Notes under the pieces: generated by a model | Databases searched by the model: none | Told to the model about the DNA's origin: nothing | What the model saw: only the letters and a program-made list of their open reading frames with translations | In this document: positions 26,031-36,496 of the stretch, piece by piece | Layout: each line of letters begins with the position of its first letter | How positions within the stretch are numbered: position 1 is the stretch's first letter | Assembly: GCA_023159155.1 (NCBI GenBank) | Contig: JAJNNX010000041.1 | Span: forward strand, 1 to 64,000 | DNA length: 64,000 nucleotides | DNA from: Ustulina deusta | Lineage: Eukaryota; Ascomycota; Sordariomycetes; Xylariales; Xylariaceae | Direction: 5' to 3' | Translations under genes and position numbers: made by a program

Positions 26031-27759
26031 ATGTCCGAGACTAACTTCGCCCCGCGCTCCATGAAGCGCAGAAATGTCAAGGGTCTCGCCCTCGGTCCGC
26101 CCAAGCCGTCTGCTTCCTCGGGCTCGGGCAACGGCTCAAGCTGGGGTGCCGGAGGTTCCAGGGCAGAAGATGTTGGAAACGAGGCCCAGCTGGAGATTGG
26201 TATCGAGTTCAACCTCGACATCCGCCAAGAGGATCTCGAGATTGTGAAGGAACTGGGATCGGGCAACGGCGGCACCGTGAGCAAGGTTCGGCATTTGCCC
26301 ACGGGCACAACCATGGCGCGAAAGGTAGCAACAAGCCTCTCCTCCTGATTCATCCGTGTGCTGCGAAATAACACACTAAACTCCTCCTCAGGTCATCCAC
26401 GTCGAGGCGAATAAAGAGCTACGCAAACGGATCGTCCGCGAACTGCAGATTATGCATGGCTGCCAGTCGGATTACATTGTAACTTTCTACGGTGCCTTTT
26501 TAAACGACCACAACGATGTCATAATGTGCATGGAGTATATGGATGTTGGGTGTGTACAGACAGTTCAACCACGGGTCGTCAGCCTGGCTAACAAGACGAA
26601 CCAGGTCTCTAGACAGGGTGTCGCGCGTTTTTGGGCCCATTCGAGTCGATGTACTGGGCAAGATTGCCGAAGCCACACTCGGGGGCCTGACCTACCTGTA
26701 CTCGAAACTGCACATCATGCACCGTGACATCAAGCCATCAAACATCCTTACCAACTCCAAAGGCCATATCAAGTTATGTGATTTTGGAGTTTCGGGTGAG
26801 CTGGTCAATTCGATTGCCGATACTTTTGTCGGCACCTCAACATACATGGCCCCGGAGCGTATCCAGGGCGAGAAGTATACTGTCAAATCCGATGTCTGGA
26901 GTTTTGGTCTAACAATAATGGAGTTGGCTATCGGAAAGTTCCCGTTTGCTGCAAGTGAGCAGCTGTCTGACGGAGATGGCGCGCCTGCTGGCATATTGGA
27001 CTTGCTACAACAAATCGTTCATGAGCCCGCCCCCAGGTTGCCAAAGAGTGACGCATTCCCGACAATTCTCGAGGACATGATCCAGAAATGTCTTTCCAAG
27101 GAACCTGACCACCGCCCAACGCCTCAGGACCTCTTCGTATGTCAAACTCAAAGCGGTGGCACTGATCTGTAGCTAACCAACCTGTACAGGATAATGATGC
27201 GTTCGTTCAGGCAGCCAAGCGGACGCCGGTCGACCTCCGGGCATGGGCTGTCGGACTAATGGAAAAAGACAACCGCAAATCACATCTCGCACCACAGCTA
27301 TCCCCGGCTACTCAAGAACTTCTGAGGTCCAGCGATTCACCGAGCCAGCAAATCGACAGCAACCCCGCTTATACGCCGACCTCTGGTGAGATCCCTATCG
27401 CGGGGGCCATAATCTCACCTAGAGACCATTACGGACACATACCAAGTCGCTCACCCACAAGAAACGGGACCGGGAGCATTGGGCGAGCAGGTGGATCCAG
27501 CATTCATCCTGGTTTGGGCCAGAGATCGGCAACATCTGGGTCCATACCTAAGGTTGGGCACTCGACGGATATCTCGCTTCCCGCTAGTGCTAGCGCCGGG
27601 ACATTCACTCTCCCAGTGAGACCGGCACCAGGCGGTCCACTCCCTCCTCCTCCACCGAGAAAGGAGACACCAGATGAACTGCGAAGTGAAAGCCGTCGAC
27701 AGGTGATATACCCACCGTCGAATGGCAATTACGGCGCAATGGGCTACCCTCGAAAATAG
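26031..27759 (+). CDS. ste7: MAP kinase kinase of the Fus3/Kss1 (mating/pathogenicity) cascade, Ste7 type
   Basis: Exons are 26031-26324, 26392-26549, 26605-27136 and 27190-27759 (517 aa). A basic-hydrophobic MAPK docking site (KRRNVKGLAL, residues 12-21) precedes the kinase domain. The glycine loop GSGNGG starts at residue 76, the catalytic lysine is K98 (TMARK), the catalytic loop HRDIKPSN starts at residue 190, DFG lies at about 210, and the dual phosphorylation site is S220-IAD-T224 in NSIADTFVGTSTYMAPER. The tail is Ser/Pro-rich with a PPPPPP run. SIADT with FVGTSTYM and the N-terminal docking motif identify the Ste7/MST7/Fuz7 group rather than Mkk1 or Pbs2. In the family it is phosphorylated by Ste11 and phosphorylates the Fus3/Kss1 MAPK in the cytoplasm. 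All splice sites keep frame; donors include gtgtgt at intron 2. Confidence 0.93.
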
Positions 27760-28484
27760 AACCAATTGCGACAACGGATGCGAATCCATGTCTAGCTGAC
27801 AGACCTCGCGCTGTGTGAATCTGCGCCAAGTTCCCTCAGGACCGACATAATTGATCTAACCGACGAACCCTTATAGCTCAAGTACAAAAGGCATAGCTGC
27901 ATGCATAGAGTTAAACCACTAGAAATAGCGCCACCTAGAGACGAGGCATGCCTGAAATCCAGATGTCATTACAGATACAAGTGCTTTCTTCGCCTTGCAA
28001 AGTCCTATTTACTATAAGCGTCAACGTTGAGAAGATATCAGATACCTTCGGAAAAAGGACGTGGAGGACTATGTATTGATACAGAAAAGTGCAGATGGAA
28101 CCAGTTGTTCCCGTTTGCTTCGTGTAGGTAGCTATCGATAACTGAGCACGCTTGATGCATGGCTCAGTGTACTATAAGTACTACGTTAGAGCGGATCTCC
28201 AAAATGAATCGTTCGTTGAACAGCGTTCCTTTACTTTCCTCTTCTCCTATTTTGAGATGAAACCCGATGAAACCCGGTTCACCTCTAGGGCCGTCATTCC
28301 ATGCGCAAACGAAATGCCCTCGCATCTTAGCCTTGACTAGTTTACCTGAGATTGATAGAAAATCTTACTATTATCCTCAACTCGGTGATATATATGTCAA
28401 GTGCTACAAGGTCTTCACGAAATTTGGGGGGTATTATGACTCGGATACATTTGCCACATTATGCGTAACAATCTGGTTTCCCTC
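27760..28484. other. Convergent 3' intergenic region
   Basis: Lies between the 3' ends of the kinase gene (+) and the HAD hydrolase gene (-). No ORF with family resemblance was recognised. It presumably carries both 3' UTRs. Confidence 0.5.
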
Positions 28485-29605
28485 TCAGCCAGAGGATAGC
28501 GGTATCTCCCTCCCCACAAAGCCGGTTTCCAACACACCGACCAGCTCGTCTAGACTTCGGATGACCAGATCCGTATGCGGGTGATCGGCCAGGTGGGCGT
28601 TCTCGCCGTTGACGAGCAACACGGTCGCGGCGCCCGCGTGCCTCCCGGCCGTCATGTCGTCTATGGAATCACCGACCATGATGAGCGTCGAGGCATCGCC
28701 CACCTCCTCGTCTCCCTCGCCGTCGGGTCCAGCGTGCGCCGCCCCCCTCGCCCCCCTGGCGCCCTCGCGCTCGGCCGCGGGCCCTCTCGCCGCAGCCTCT
28801 CCTCCCCGCAGGGCGCTCGTTTCAGGCGACGCTGCGCCACGGACGCCGCGCACGAGCCCCCACGACCGCGCGATGAACAGCAGGCCCGCGGGATCCGGCT
28901 TCGGCGGCCGGAAATCCCGCGTCACGATGGGCGCGAAGTCCACGCCCGCCAGGAACTTGCCCAGCAGGTGCGCCACCGGCTGCGAGAAGTTGCGCGTGCA
29001 GATCGCCTTGCGCATCCCCCGCGCCTGCAGGTACGTCATGAGCGCGTCCACCCCCGGCTGCGCCACCTGCGACGACATGGCCGCGCGCTCGATGGCGCGG
29101 ATCGAGGCCATGGCATCCTCTTGCTCGGCCGGCGTTGGCAGCGCCGAGATGTGCGTGAGGATGTCGGTGGACTTCGGGATCCCTAGGACTGCGCGCATTT
29201 GCGCGAACATGTAGTTTTGGGGAAGGCTGGGCGATGTGTTAGTTGGGTTGGTCTTGGGCTGGTTGGGGAAATCGGGAAGCACAGGGCCGGGAAAAGAAGA
29301 ATAGGGAGCGCGATTGGCGTCGCTGAGATTCGAGGGCTGGGGGTGTAAGTTGTGAAGGGTGATCAGGTGTGTTGTAAATGAGCCGTTTCTCTCCAACGAC
29401 TTATATCATAGCACTCTTGTGAGAATTGTCTCTCTTAACTTGGCCGCACACTCCCCCTTGCACTGTTACACCCAAGTCAAAATGCTTCTTACCAAAGTGT
29501 GCCATCAACGTCAAATATTATGCCTTGCAATCTTGGTAAGTGCGTTTGTTGCTGTTCTGGCGTGTGCTTCAGCGGTGCAAACCGCCTGGGGGCTGTGTTG
29601 GCCAT
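28485..29605 (-). CDS. HAD-superfamily hydrolase (phosphatase-like)
   Basis: Exons on the minus strand are 29605-29493 and 29226-28485 (284 aa); the intron is 266 bp (gtaaga...cccag), long for this region. HAD motif I is IIFDVDGTLC with the two aspartates at residues 32 and 34. Motif II is the Thr in AICTRN, motif III the Lys in RPPKPDPA, and motif IV is MVGDSIDDMTAGRHAG. These support an Asp-nucleophile phosphohydrolase with a small helical cap; the substrate is unknown. Between motifs III and IV lies an extra Gly/Ala/Glu/Arg-rich stretch of ~45 residues encoded by very GC-rich DNA (28700-28850). An in-frame ATG upstream at 29674 would add 23 residues; 29605 is preferred because the added part has no family resemblance. 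The gene is divergent from the coiled-coil gene at 30090. Confidence 0.88.
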
Positions 29606-30089
29606 TGTGGTGATGAACCTGCGCAACAAGGATAGCTGGAAGATATGGGCAGGGATACAGACAAGTTCTTTCATATTATGTACTGCAAGTAATAAGTAAT
29701 ACGATTGCTCCTCTTGCTGGTTGCTTTATGGAAGGTATGAGCGGCCTGTGACACCTTTTAGTGGACGATCTGCTATGTTGATGGGCTATCAGCTACCTGA
29801 GGGACCGAGCGAGCTAATGCATCCAACAAGTCGGTACCTAGGAATATATGTGGTCCGTGCATCCCGTTGACGTCGGAGCCTGTTCGGCGCGGTCTGGTGC
29901 GACATGCTTCAGCTTCTGGACACATCGACACACCACATCCCGGCGCAATTTCATGACCAGCAGCAATTGGCAGATGTTGGATCTGCTTCTGCTACAAATC
30001 TAGCCCCAAACTATCTCGGTCCTGAATGTGTCATTGTTGCGTTGAAATTGCATTCTACCAGCCAGCCCGTTGCATCGTCGTCGTCGGAA
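29606..30089. promoter_or_regulatory. Divergent promoter region (HAD hydrolase / coiled-coil gene)
   Basis: 484 bp separate the two divergent start codons. No specific site was recognised. Confidence 0.45.
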
Positions 30090-31816
30090 ATGGCCGACAA
30101 GGACTTGACAGATGCCGAGAAGGCTGAGAAGCTCGCCGCCGCCAGGAAGCGGGTATGATGGCTCAATTGAGCAATCCAATTTCTCGGGTCTATCGAGGTG
30201 CTGATGTTGTAGCCAGGTCGAGCAAATGAAGAAGAAGTCCAAAAAGGCCGGCGCAAAGAAGGACAAAGAGAAGGAGGAGGCTGCAACAGAAGCCAAACCC
30301 GAGGCGACGACGAGTGCTGTTGCTGACGAGCAAGCCCCCGAGACCGCCGTTGACGATGCCGCCGAAGAGCCCTCGTCCCCGACGCAAGCAGCCCCGTCGC
30401 TGTCGCAGCAGTCCAAACTGAGGTCTTCGTCCTTCCGCCAGGGGCCCCTGTCACCCACTCTGACCCCCGAAGGCGAGACTGCGGCCGACATCTACCGGAA
30501 ACAGGTTGCGCGCATCGAGGACCTCGAGAAAGAGAATAAACGACTCGCAAAGGAAGCTGGCGATGCGGAAAGGCGGTACAAGAAGGCCGAGGAGGAGCTT
30601 GCCGATCTCCAAGAGGCCGATCGGGACGGATCAGAAAATGGCCAAATCGAGAAGCTTGTACGATCATCCATGCGCTTGTCTGTCGCGAATCTCCCATTAA
30701 CAATTTCCGTAGAAAGCCGAAATTGCTGCTCTCAAAAGGCAAAATACGCAACTTCAATCAGCCGCGACTAAACGCCATGGCGCTTCGCCTTCTCTAGCTA
30801 TGGCCACACCACTGGATGAGCTCCAGGCCCAGCTCGCATCCAAATCAGCTACAATTGAGACAATGGAATTGGAGATTTCGCGTCTTCGTGCCCAAGCCGA
30901 GAGACAAGCGACGGCAGGAGGCACGGATCGAGAGCAGATTGTAGCCTTGGAAGAAAAGCTGGCCCGGTCAGAGCAGGCTGCAATGAAGGCCCAGCGGGAG
31001 CTAACCGACCTCAAGCGTAATCTTGAACGCACCGCCGAGCGCGTCGTGAAGGAAGGCAGCGCACGAACAAGCGCTGAGACCAAATTGCGCGCTTATGAAC
31101 GGAACATGGAGCAAATCACAGCTGAAAAGACCGAGTTAGAGAAGAAAGCAGAGGCCCTAGAGAAGAAGGTCGTCGCATTAGGTACTCTACACAAGGAGAA
31201 CGATACTCGCTCGCAAACCCTAAGAAAGGACAAAGAACGCGCCGAGAAGGAGGCGCAAGAGGCACAGTCTAAAATTGGGAAGCTCGAAGCAGAGAATTTG
31301 CGCTTACGGAAGAAGGATGCTGCGGAGGGGGGTGGCGACGACGAAGGTATGGATGAGCTTGAGAACGAGGAGCGACAACGCATGGAGAAGAAGATCAGAG
31401 ACCTGGAGAGTGAAGTCTACGATCTACGTCGAGGTATATGGCATCAGAGACGGCGAGATATGGAGCCGGGTGCTGAGGGGGATTTTACGAATATCGACCT
31501 CAATAACAATGGCTCATTGTCGCCCGATTCGGCGCGCAAAGCGAGCAATAAGGGTCTCAGCGGCTACCTGACCAGCGGCATCAACGCGCTAGCGGGTGTT
31601 AGTCCCGAGGAGCACGATGAGCTCCTCGACGACGACGATATGGAATTTGACGAGGAGGCTTTCAGGCGCGCACAGCAAGAGGACGCCAAGAGAAGACTTG
31701 AACGCATCAAAGAGCTGAAGCGCGGGCTTAAGAACTGGGAGGGCTGGAGACTGGACCTCGTTGATGGACGGAGGGGAGGCGGTGGATATGGTGCCGGCGA
31801 GATCTTTGAGATCTGA
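30090..31816 (+). CDS. Long coiled-coil protein, possibly Golgi/vesicle-tether-like
   Basis: Exons are 30090-30152, 30217-30657 and 30713-31816 (535 aa); introns are 64 and 55 bp. After a Lys/Ala/Glu-rich start (MADKDLTDAEKAEKL, KKKSKKAGAKKDKEKEE) and a Ser/Pro linker, heptad-rich coiled coil runs from about residue 130 to 420 (QVARIEDLEKENKRL, LEEKLARSEQAAM, LEAENLRLRKK). The C-terminus is conserved-looking: an acidic DDDDMEFDEEAFRRAQQEDAK segment, then ELKRGLKNWEGWRLDLVD, ending in a Gly-rich tail. Fungal homologues are often labelled M-protein-repeat or Uso1/Rud3-like, but such labels rest on coiled-coil similarity, so function is uncertain. The short first exon is a common feature of this gene type. 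Confidence 0.85.
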
Positions 31817-32512
31817 GACTGCACGTGCACGTCCCTCTGCAGAATACTGATGACCAAGGCTTTAGTTTTTGTAGGATATAGGTATGATTAGAAACAAAAT
31901 ATGCCGAGGTTCGATGTTCTCATGCGACAACAGGACATAAGACTTCATTCGAATGCCCGCTATCACATCATAGTTCTTGATACTTGATACAGCACTTGCA
32001 GAAAGCTCGGCATAAGCGGTTACTAGATTGTAGATTATATCGGCGTGGTATGTAGTCAGTAATAAGGAACGAGTAATATTCTGTAACTAATTACTGAGGG
32101 AATCAAACTGAATTTAACAATCATGGCACACTAGCTACTGTTTTTTAGCGATATTATTTGCTTACTTAACCTGCGTTAGTGTTTTGTTACTTAGACTCTT
32201 GCAGCGATGGTGGTTCGTGAGTACTGACCATCATTGTGAAAAGGAAATGGAAAAAACGCCACTGGTGTCGTCTACAGTGGCCCTTCAATACATATTATTC
32301 ATTAAACCCTCCTACGGCTTTTAAGACATGGCAGTTGCTGGATTTGACTGCTTCACTGTCGTGATTTATGGCTTCAACATTGTGAATGGGAATTTATTTA
32401 AGTTCGGTTGGATGTAACTAAGTTTCGTGCGCCCTTTCAGTCTCGGCGGGTGTGTTGGCTAACGCGGTTAAGGCCGGCGTCAAGGAGGAGTGCTGGAATC
32501 TTGCTTCGCATG

Positions 32513-32580
32513 TGTCACGGAACAGAACTGCAGCACCATACCGTAACACTACCAAAAGATAGAACGTAGTCAAGTTGGGA
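32513..32580 (-). repeat. ~70-bp dispersed repeat, copy A
   Basis: Reverse complement shares the core CTGCAGTTCTGTTCCGTGACA and an upstream AACTTGACTA block with copies B, C and D. See the finding on this family. Confidence 0.65.
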
Positions 32581-32760
32581 GCTTGACCTCGTCTGCAGTC
32601 TATAACTGTGACAGCATGCTTATATGCTATCGGTGTTATTATAATAATGCTATTTTTTTTTTGGTCGGCTAGTTCATACCACGTCATGATATGATTCATT
32701 TTCTCGCCTTATCTTTGTCGCGGTACCTAATTATATAATACCTGCGGACAGCTTAAGCGC

Positions 32761-32836
32761 CTGACTTGACTAGGTTCTTTTTTTTTTTTTTTGCTGGTAG
32801 CGTTACGGTTTAGCGCTACAGTTCTGTTCCGCGACA
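32761..32836 (+). repeat. ~70-bp dispersed repeat, copy B
   Basis: Contains GACTTGACTA, a T run, GGTAGCGTTACGGT and CTACAGTTCTGTTCCGCGACA. It lies in inverted orientation to copy A, 180 bp away. Confidence 0.65.
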
Positions 32837-33829
32837 GTCTGCGACTGTTTAGCTAAGGGTTCTTGTTGGATGTTCTCATGGCGTCCAATCTCCCCGCTTT
32901 GAGGCGGTAATATAGTTATTGCTTTATTCAAGCTAAATATTTCCTCGGATATGGGCTCTTTTTGATGTGAACCTCAGGATCTCTGTAGTTGAGGTATGCG
33001 TTTGTGCTCTAGCGGGCGGGTTTTGCTGGTGACACTTTTTGTTCTGGGGAATGAGGACAGTGTCATGACAGTGCTGGTTTGAATTAGCTCGCTTCCCTGA
33101 GGTCAACTAGATCCCCGTATGGGGTCGCCTAGAACTCAGCTATGACGACTCTGATAATCCCAATGGCTAGTGCAGTGTCAGCTTTGTTCAGGATTCGTAC
33201 AGTGGCTGTAAAGCTAGGTCTGCGTGGGGGGTTTTAGGGGCTGGAGTTAGAGATGACCTATTTTTGTCTACTGCCATCACGCTGGGTGTAATATTTTGAA
33301 GATAAAGTTGCTGCACAAGAAGCCCCGAACTACATTGGTGGTGTCTGCCAACAATATACAAAATAGCCTTTTTCTTCTAGTAGTCGGATGGAACTGGCGA
33401 TTAACAGATGATGAAGTTGTGCTACTCGATATCTTGGAGGATCAAAATGTTTCCTTACAGAGCGGTGCAGGGAATCTATGCACTGCTCAGTGTATCTGTC
33501 TCGCCTCTCGCGGTTCTACAATATACGACAACACCCCGAGTTTTGACGAGTTAAGTTAGGGGGTACGGGGACTATTGAAGTTTGTCACAGTACGTATATA
33601 ATAGCTGCAGATTTGTCAGGGATATATATCACACCTACCCCGATGGGAGTGGATATATCAGTATTCTGTATATATATATGTGACGCCGCCCCCTAAGATA
33701 TTGGGGAGGGTTTAGGCATCAATTGACCACTCTATTGGGCCCCAACTATTACTTACCTACTTCCTGGCTGCAGATAGAACTCTCTCTTTACTCTGGACAC
33801 CCGTGCCTGACAAGGTTAATCAAGAGCCC

Positions 33830-33897
33830 AACTTGACTATGTGCTTCTTTTGTTAGTAGTGTTATGGGATAGCGCTGCAATTCTGTTCCGTGGCAGA
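33830..33897 (+). repeat. ~70-bp dispersed repeat, copy C
   Basis: Contains CCCAACTTGACTATGTGCTTC, GTAGTGTTATGG and GCTGCAATTCTGTTCCGTGGC, in the same order as the other copies. Confidence 0.65.
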
Positions 33898-34045
33898 GTT
33901 GGAGACCCTATAGGTTACCTCGCACTATTAAACACGTCAATTCTACTCAGCGAAGAGTGGCTGAAGCAAACTAAACGCATGGACGTATCACAAAGCACTG
34001 CCTCAAATTATGATTGCCGGAGTATCAATAATGAACAATGGAAGC

Positions 34046-34751
34046 CTAGTAGGCGGGGCTAGGATGCGCAGAATCAGCCACCATGGATTGGCCTGCCTCC
34101 AATGGTTCTATGAAGTTGCGCCATGTAGCTCGTATCCCTTGCCTCCGCCCTTCCAGAATGTCATCGAGGAGGGTTTTCCAGTCCTCTTCTTCATCCGCCA
34201 CGCCAGCCTTTCGTAGTCTCCGAAGGAAATCCTCCATGGTCTCCCCTATGAGCGAATCTTAGTTACACCACTTGATATTGACGCGAAAAGACGGATCGCC
34301 ACTCACCAAAGTTCAATCGACTAAGTCTGCTATCCGGACCTAGAGCCTTGTTATGTATCTCTTCGTACACCTGGTAACCTTGCTCGCCGTGGGTCCAACA
34401 GTAATTAATACCAATCTTCCCTGGTGTCCGTCTGCCACACTGCCCATGGACTAAGAGGTAAGTTCCGGGTCTTATCGCGTCTTCGTCGCCTGCCTCGGGC
34501 TCCCCGACGACAATAGCCTAGACCCTGTAATATTCCTTTGAACGGTCTATTTCCTTTACACCTGGATTGCCACGCTGATGCCACCACGTGATGTGGGCTT
34601 CGTCGATCTCAGGTTTGGTGGTTGGTGACCACGCGCTCTGGGGATCGGTTAGAACTGATAGCCCGCACAGAAGGTACTGGCCGCCTGATTCAAAATCCAG
34701 AGGAAATCCGAGAATGGGTTCGAAAATGGATTCACAGCCCTGGAAGGCCAT
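34046..34751 (-). pseudogene. Hypothetical protein gene interrupted by one in-frame amber codon
   Basis: Minus-strand exons 34751-34307 and 34245-34046 would code for ~214 residues joined by a clean 61-bp intron (gtgagt...catag). The frame is open on both sides of a single TAG at 34518-34520: ...SKEYYRV stop AIVVGEPEAGDED.... The stop could be a CAG codon changed by one C-to-T step. Recognisable-looking but unassigned segments are GGQYLLCGLSVLTDPQSAW, DEAHITWWHQRG, INYCWTHGEQGYQVYEEIHN and DWKTLLDDILEGRR. I do not recognise the family. It may be a recent pseudogene, a misread base, or a shorter real gene ending at the stop. Confidence 0.55.
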
Positions 34752-36103
34752 TTTAAAGACACCTGATGGCGTAAGGAGTCTTGCAGAAATATTTTTAAGC
34801 TTGGGTTTGGGGTCGTTAGAGAGACTGCGTGTGCGTATAGAGGGAGAAAGGGATAATAGCGTAGTATGTCTTAGGTGGGCGGATGATGCTTATATAGCCA
34901 GCGGTGACGGAGTGTCCGATGCGACTCAAAAGTTCTTGTGTCACGGCTCCAACTGTAAGCACATTAAGCAGCGATGGAGCGAGTCGCCCTACTTGATAAC
35001 ATTCTATTGTGCCGTAAGACCTGCGTGGCATGGTGAATAGGGCCTGCGTAACAAAAACTAGCTCGATCCGGGATGAAGTGTGGTTGAGGGGCATTCAATG
35101 TTTGTTGTACAGGGTGCGAAGAATGCGAGGGGATACCTCAGCGCAAGGAGGTGTGCGAGCCGTCCCGCCACAGGTAAAGAATTTCCATCAGAATCTGTTG
35201 GTTATAGGTATCCGTTGGATCGAAATACCGCGGCGCGAAATTAAACAATGGATCATCGAGCAAACATCGACAGATAAACCTCGGCGATTCTTCTTTTCCT
35301 CTGCCATAATAGCAGACTTCTGTTTTCATTCTTCTCCTTCTTCCATGATCCACCCGGCCCCACTTCCAATGGTAACCCCTATTACGCTCCCAATGACTTG
35401 AGCTGTTGCGCCAGTTCTGGTGACGTACCTTAAGCTAATAATTTTAAACTGGCATGGGAGTTCTGGTTGACATAGAAGCGAGTGGGCAACTTGTGAAGGT
35501 GTTGTCGCCGCTCGGGTTTCCGTCTACAACACTGGCGGCCACGGTCAAGGGTAATATCCCATTCGACCACACTGAGTGTCTCTCTCGAAGGAGACTTGAA
35601 ACAGCAACTTGCCGTGCAGCTGAAGCAGGCCTTGGCTATTGGCATGTAAGGATAGTCTTGAGTGACGTGCTGATAGGTGTCTTCAACATGCGTAATACGG
35701 AATAAGATGAGAATATCAAAATGATCTAGTAATTAATAATTACTTGTCAAGTTTGGAAATCGGGTGACTCTATAGTCTTCGCCCTAGTCTCAAATACGGA
35801 AACCCTATGACCGCTGTGGTTGCAACATTGGTTTTGGCGTAGAGATCAACTATACTCTATATCGAGAGAGGATAAGCTGCTTGCATGAAGAACACTTACT
35901 GGACAATGTACACACAAACATATAGAGAAGCCAATTTTTTTCTGCCACCCGGTGGGGGCAGCCACTTCACACCCAGCAGAACAGGTGCCGGCTATTGATC
36001 CCTCCGCTGACGGCAAGACTACCAATTAAAGAGCGACGATAACAAATCGCGTTGCTCTGAGCCTATATGATCCCAGGTCAGCGACGCAATAAATATTACG
36101 GCT
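34752..36103. other. Intergenic region, no supported gene
   Basis: Several ORFs under 100 codons on both strands lack family resemblance or splice support. Nothing else was identified. Confidence 0.45.
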
Positions 36104-36496
36104 TCAATCCCAGTCGAACCTACTATAAAATGGCGAGGCGTAAGTATCGCCAACTGAGACGTCAAAGGTCTCTACCGCCCCAAACAGATCTCGACCCTTC
36201 CTCCACGTGGTCCTGAACTTGATCTTATTTTCTCCTCGCTTCTCGAGCTTAATGTAAAACCACACATATGTACTCTCCGTTCCATCGCCGTTGAATCCCG
36301 CACCAGTGTACGTACCATCCCCATCAATGCGTTCACCGTATTCTCCTGACTCCTTCAATATAATAGCCTCAAGTACTTGGATTTCAACTCTCCCTGGGAT
36401 TCGACCAACAATGGTAAGCGTGTGCCCTTCCTTGACAGTTTCGGGAGGTTTTATCCGCCAATCAAATTCACATTGCCGAACGGGCACGTCGCCCAT
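36104..36496 (-). CDS. Small hypothetical protein, probable all-beta fold
   Basis: An uninterrupted 130-codon ORF starting MGDVPVRQCEFDW. Alternating hydrophobic/polar segments (HTLTIVGRIPGRVEIQVLEAIIL, TYVWFYIKLEKRGENKIKFRT, AVETFDVSVGD) and Gly/Asp turns (GDGTYTGAGFNGDGTE) suggest a beta-sandwich. There is no signal peptide or membrane span. It ends FYSRFDWD. The composition looks like a genuine protein, but I do not recognise a family. It could be the last exon of a longer gene, although no upstream exon was evident. Confidence 0.55.
   Translation of the reverse strand: MGDVPVRQCEFDWRIKPPETVKEGHTLTIVGRIPGRVEIQVLEAIILKESGEYGERIDGDGTYTGAGFNGDGTESTYVWFYIKLEKRGENKIKFRTTWRKGRDLFGAVETFDVSVGDTYASPFYSRFDWD

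Larger units (their letters stand above)
31817..34045. other. Intergenic region with dispersed short repeats
   Basis: No supported gene was found. An ORF of 87 codons at 33296-33559 has no recognisable features. The region contains copies A, B and C of the ~70-bp repeat listed separately, and a TATATA-rich segment near 33590-33690. Confidence 0.5.

Noticed and set aside
28575..29214. Two overlapping plus-strand ORFs of ~200 codons
   Set aside because: They are frame shadows of the GC-rich HAD hydrolase gene on the minus strand; compositions are Arg/Pro/Ala-rich without family features.
33296..33559. 87-codon ORF
   Set aside because: No splice support, no recognisable domain, and composition like surrounding non-coding DNA.
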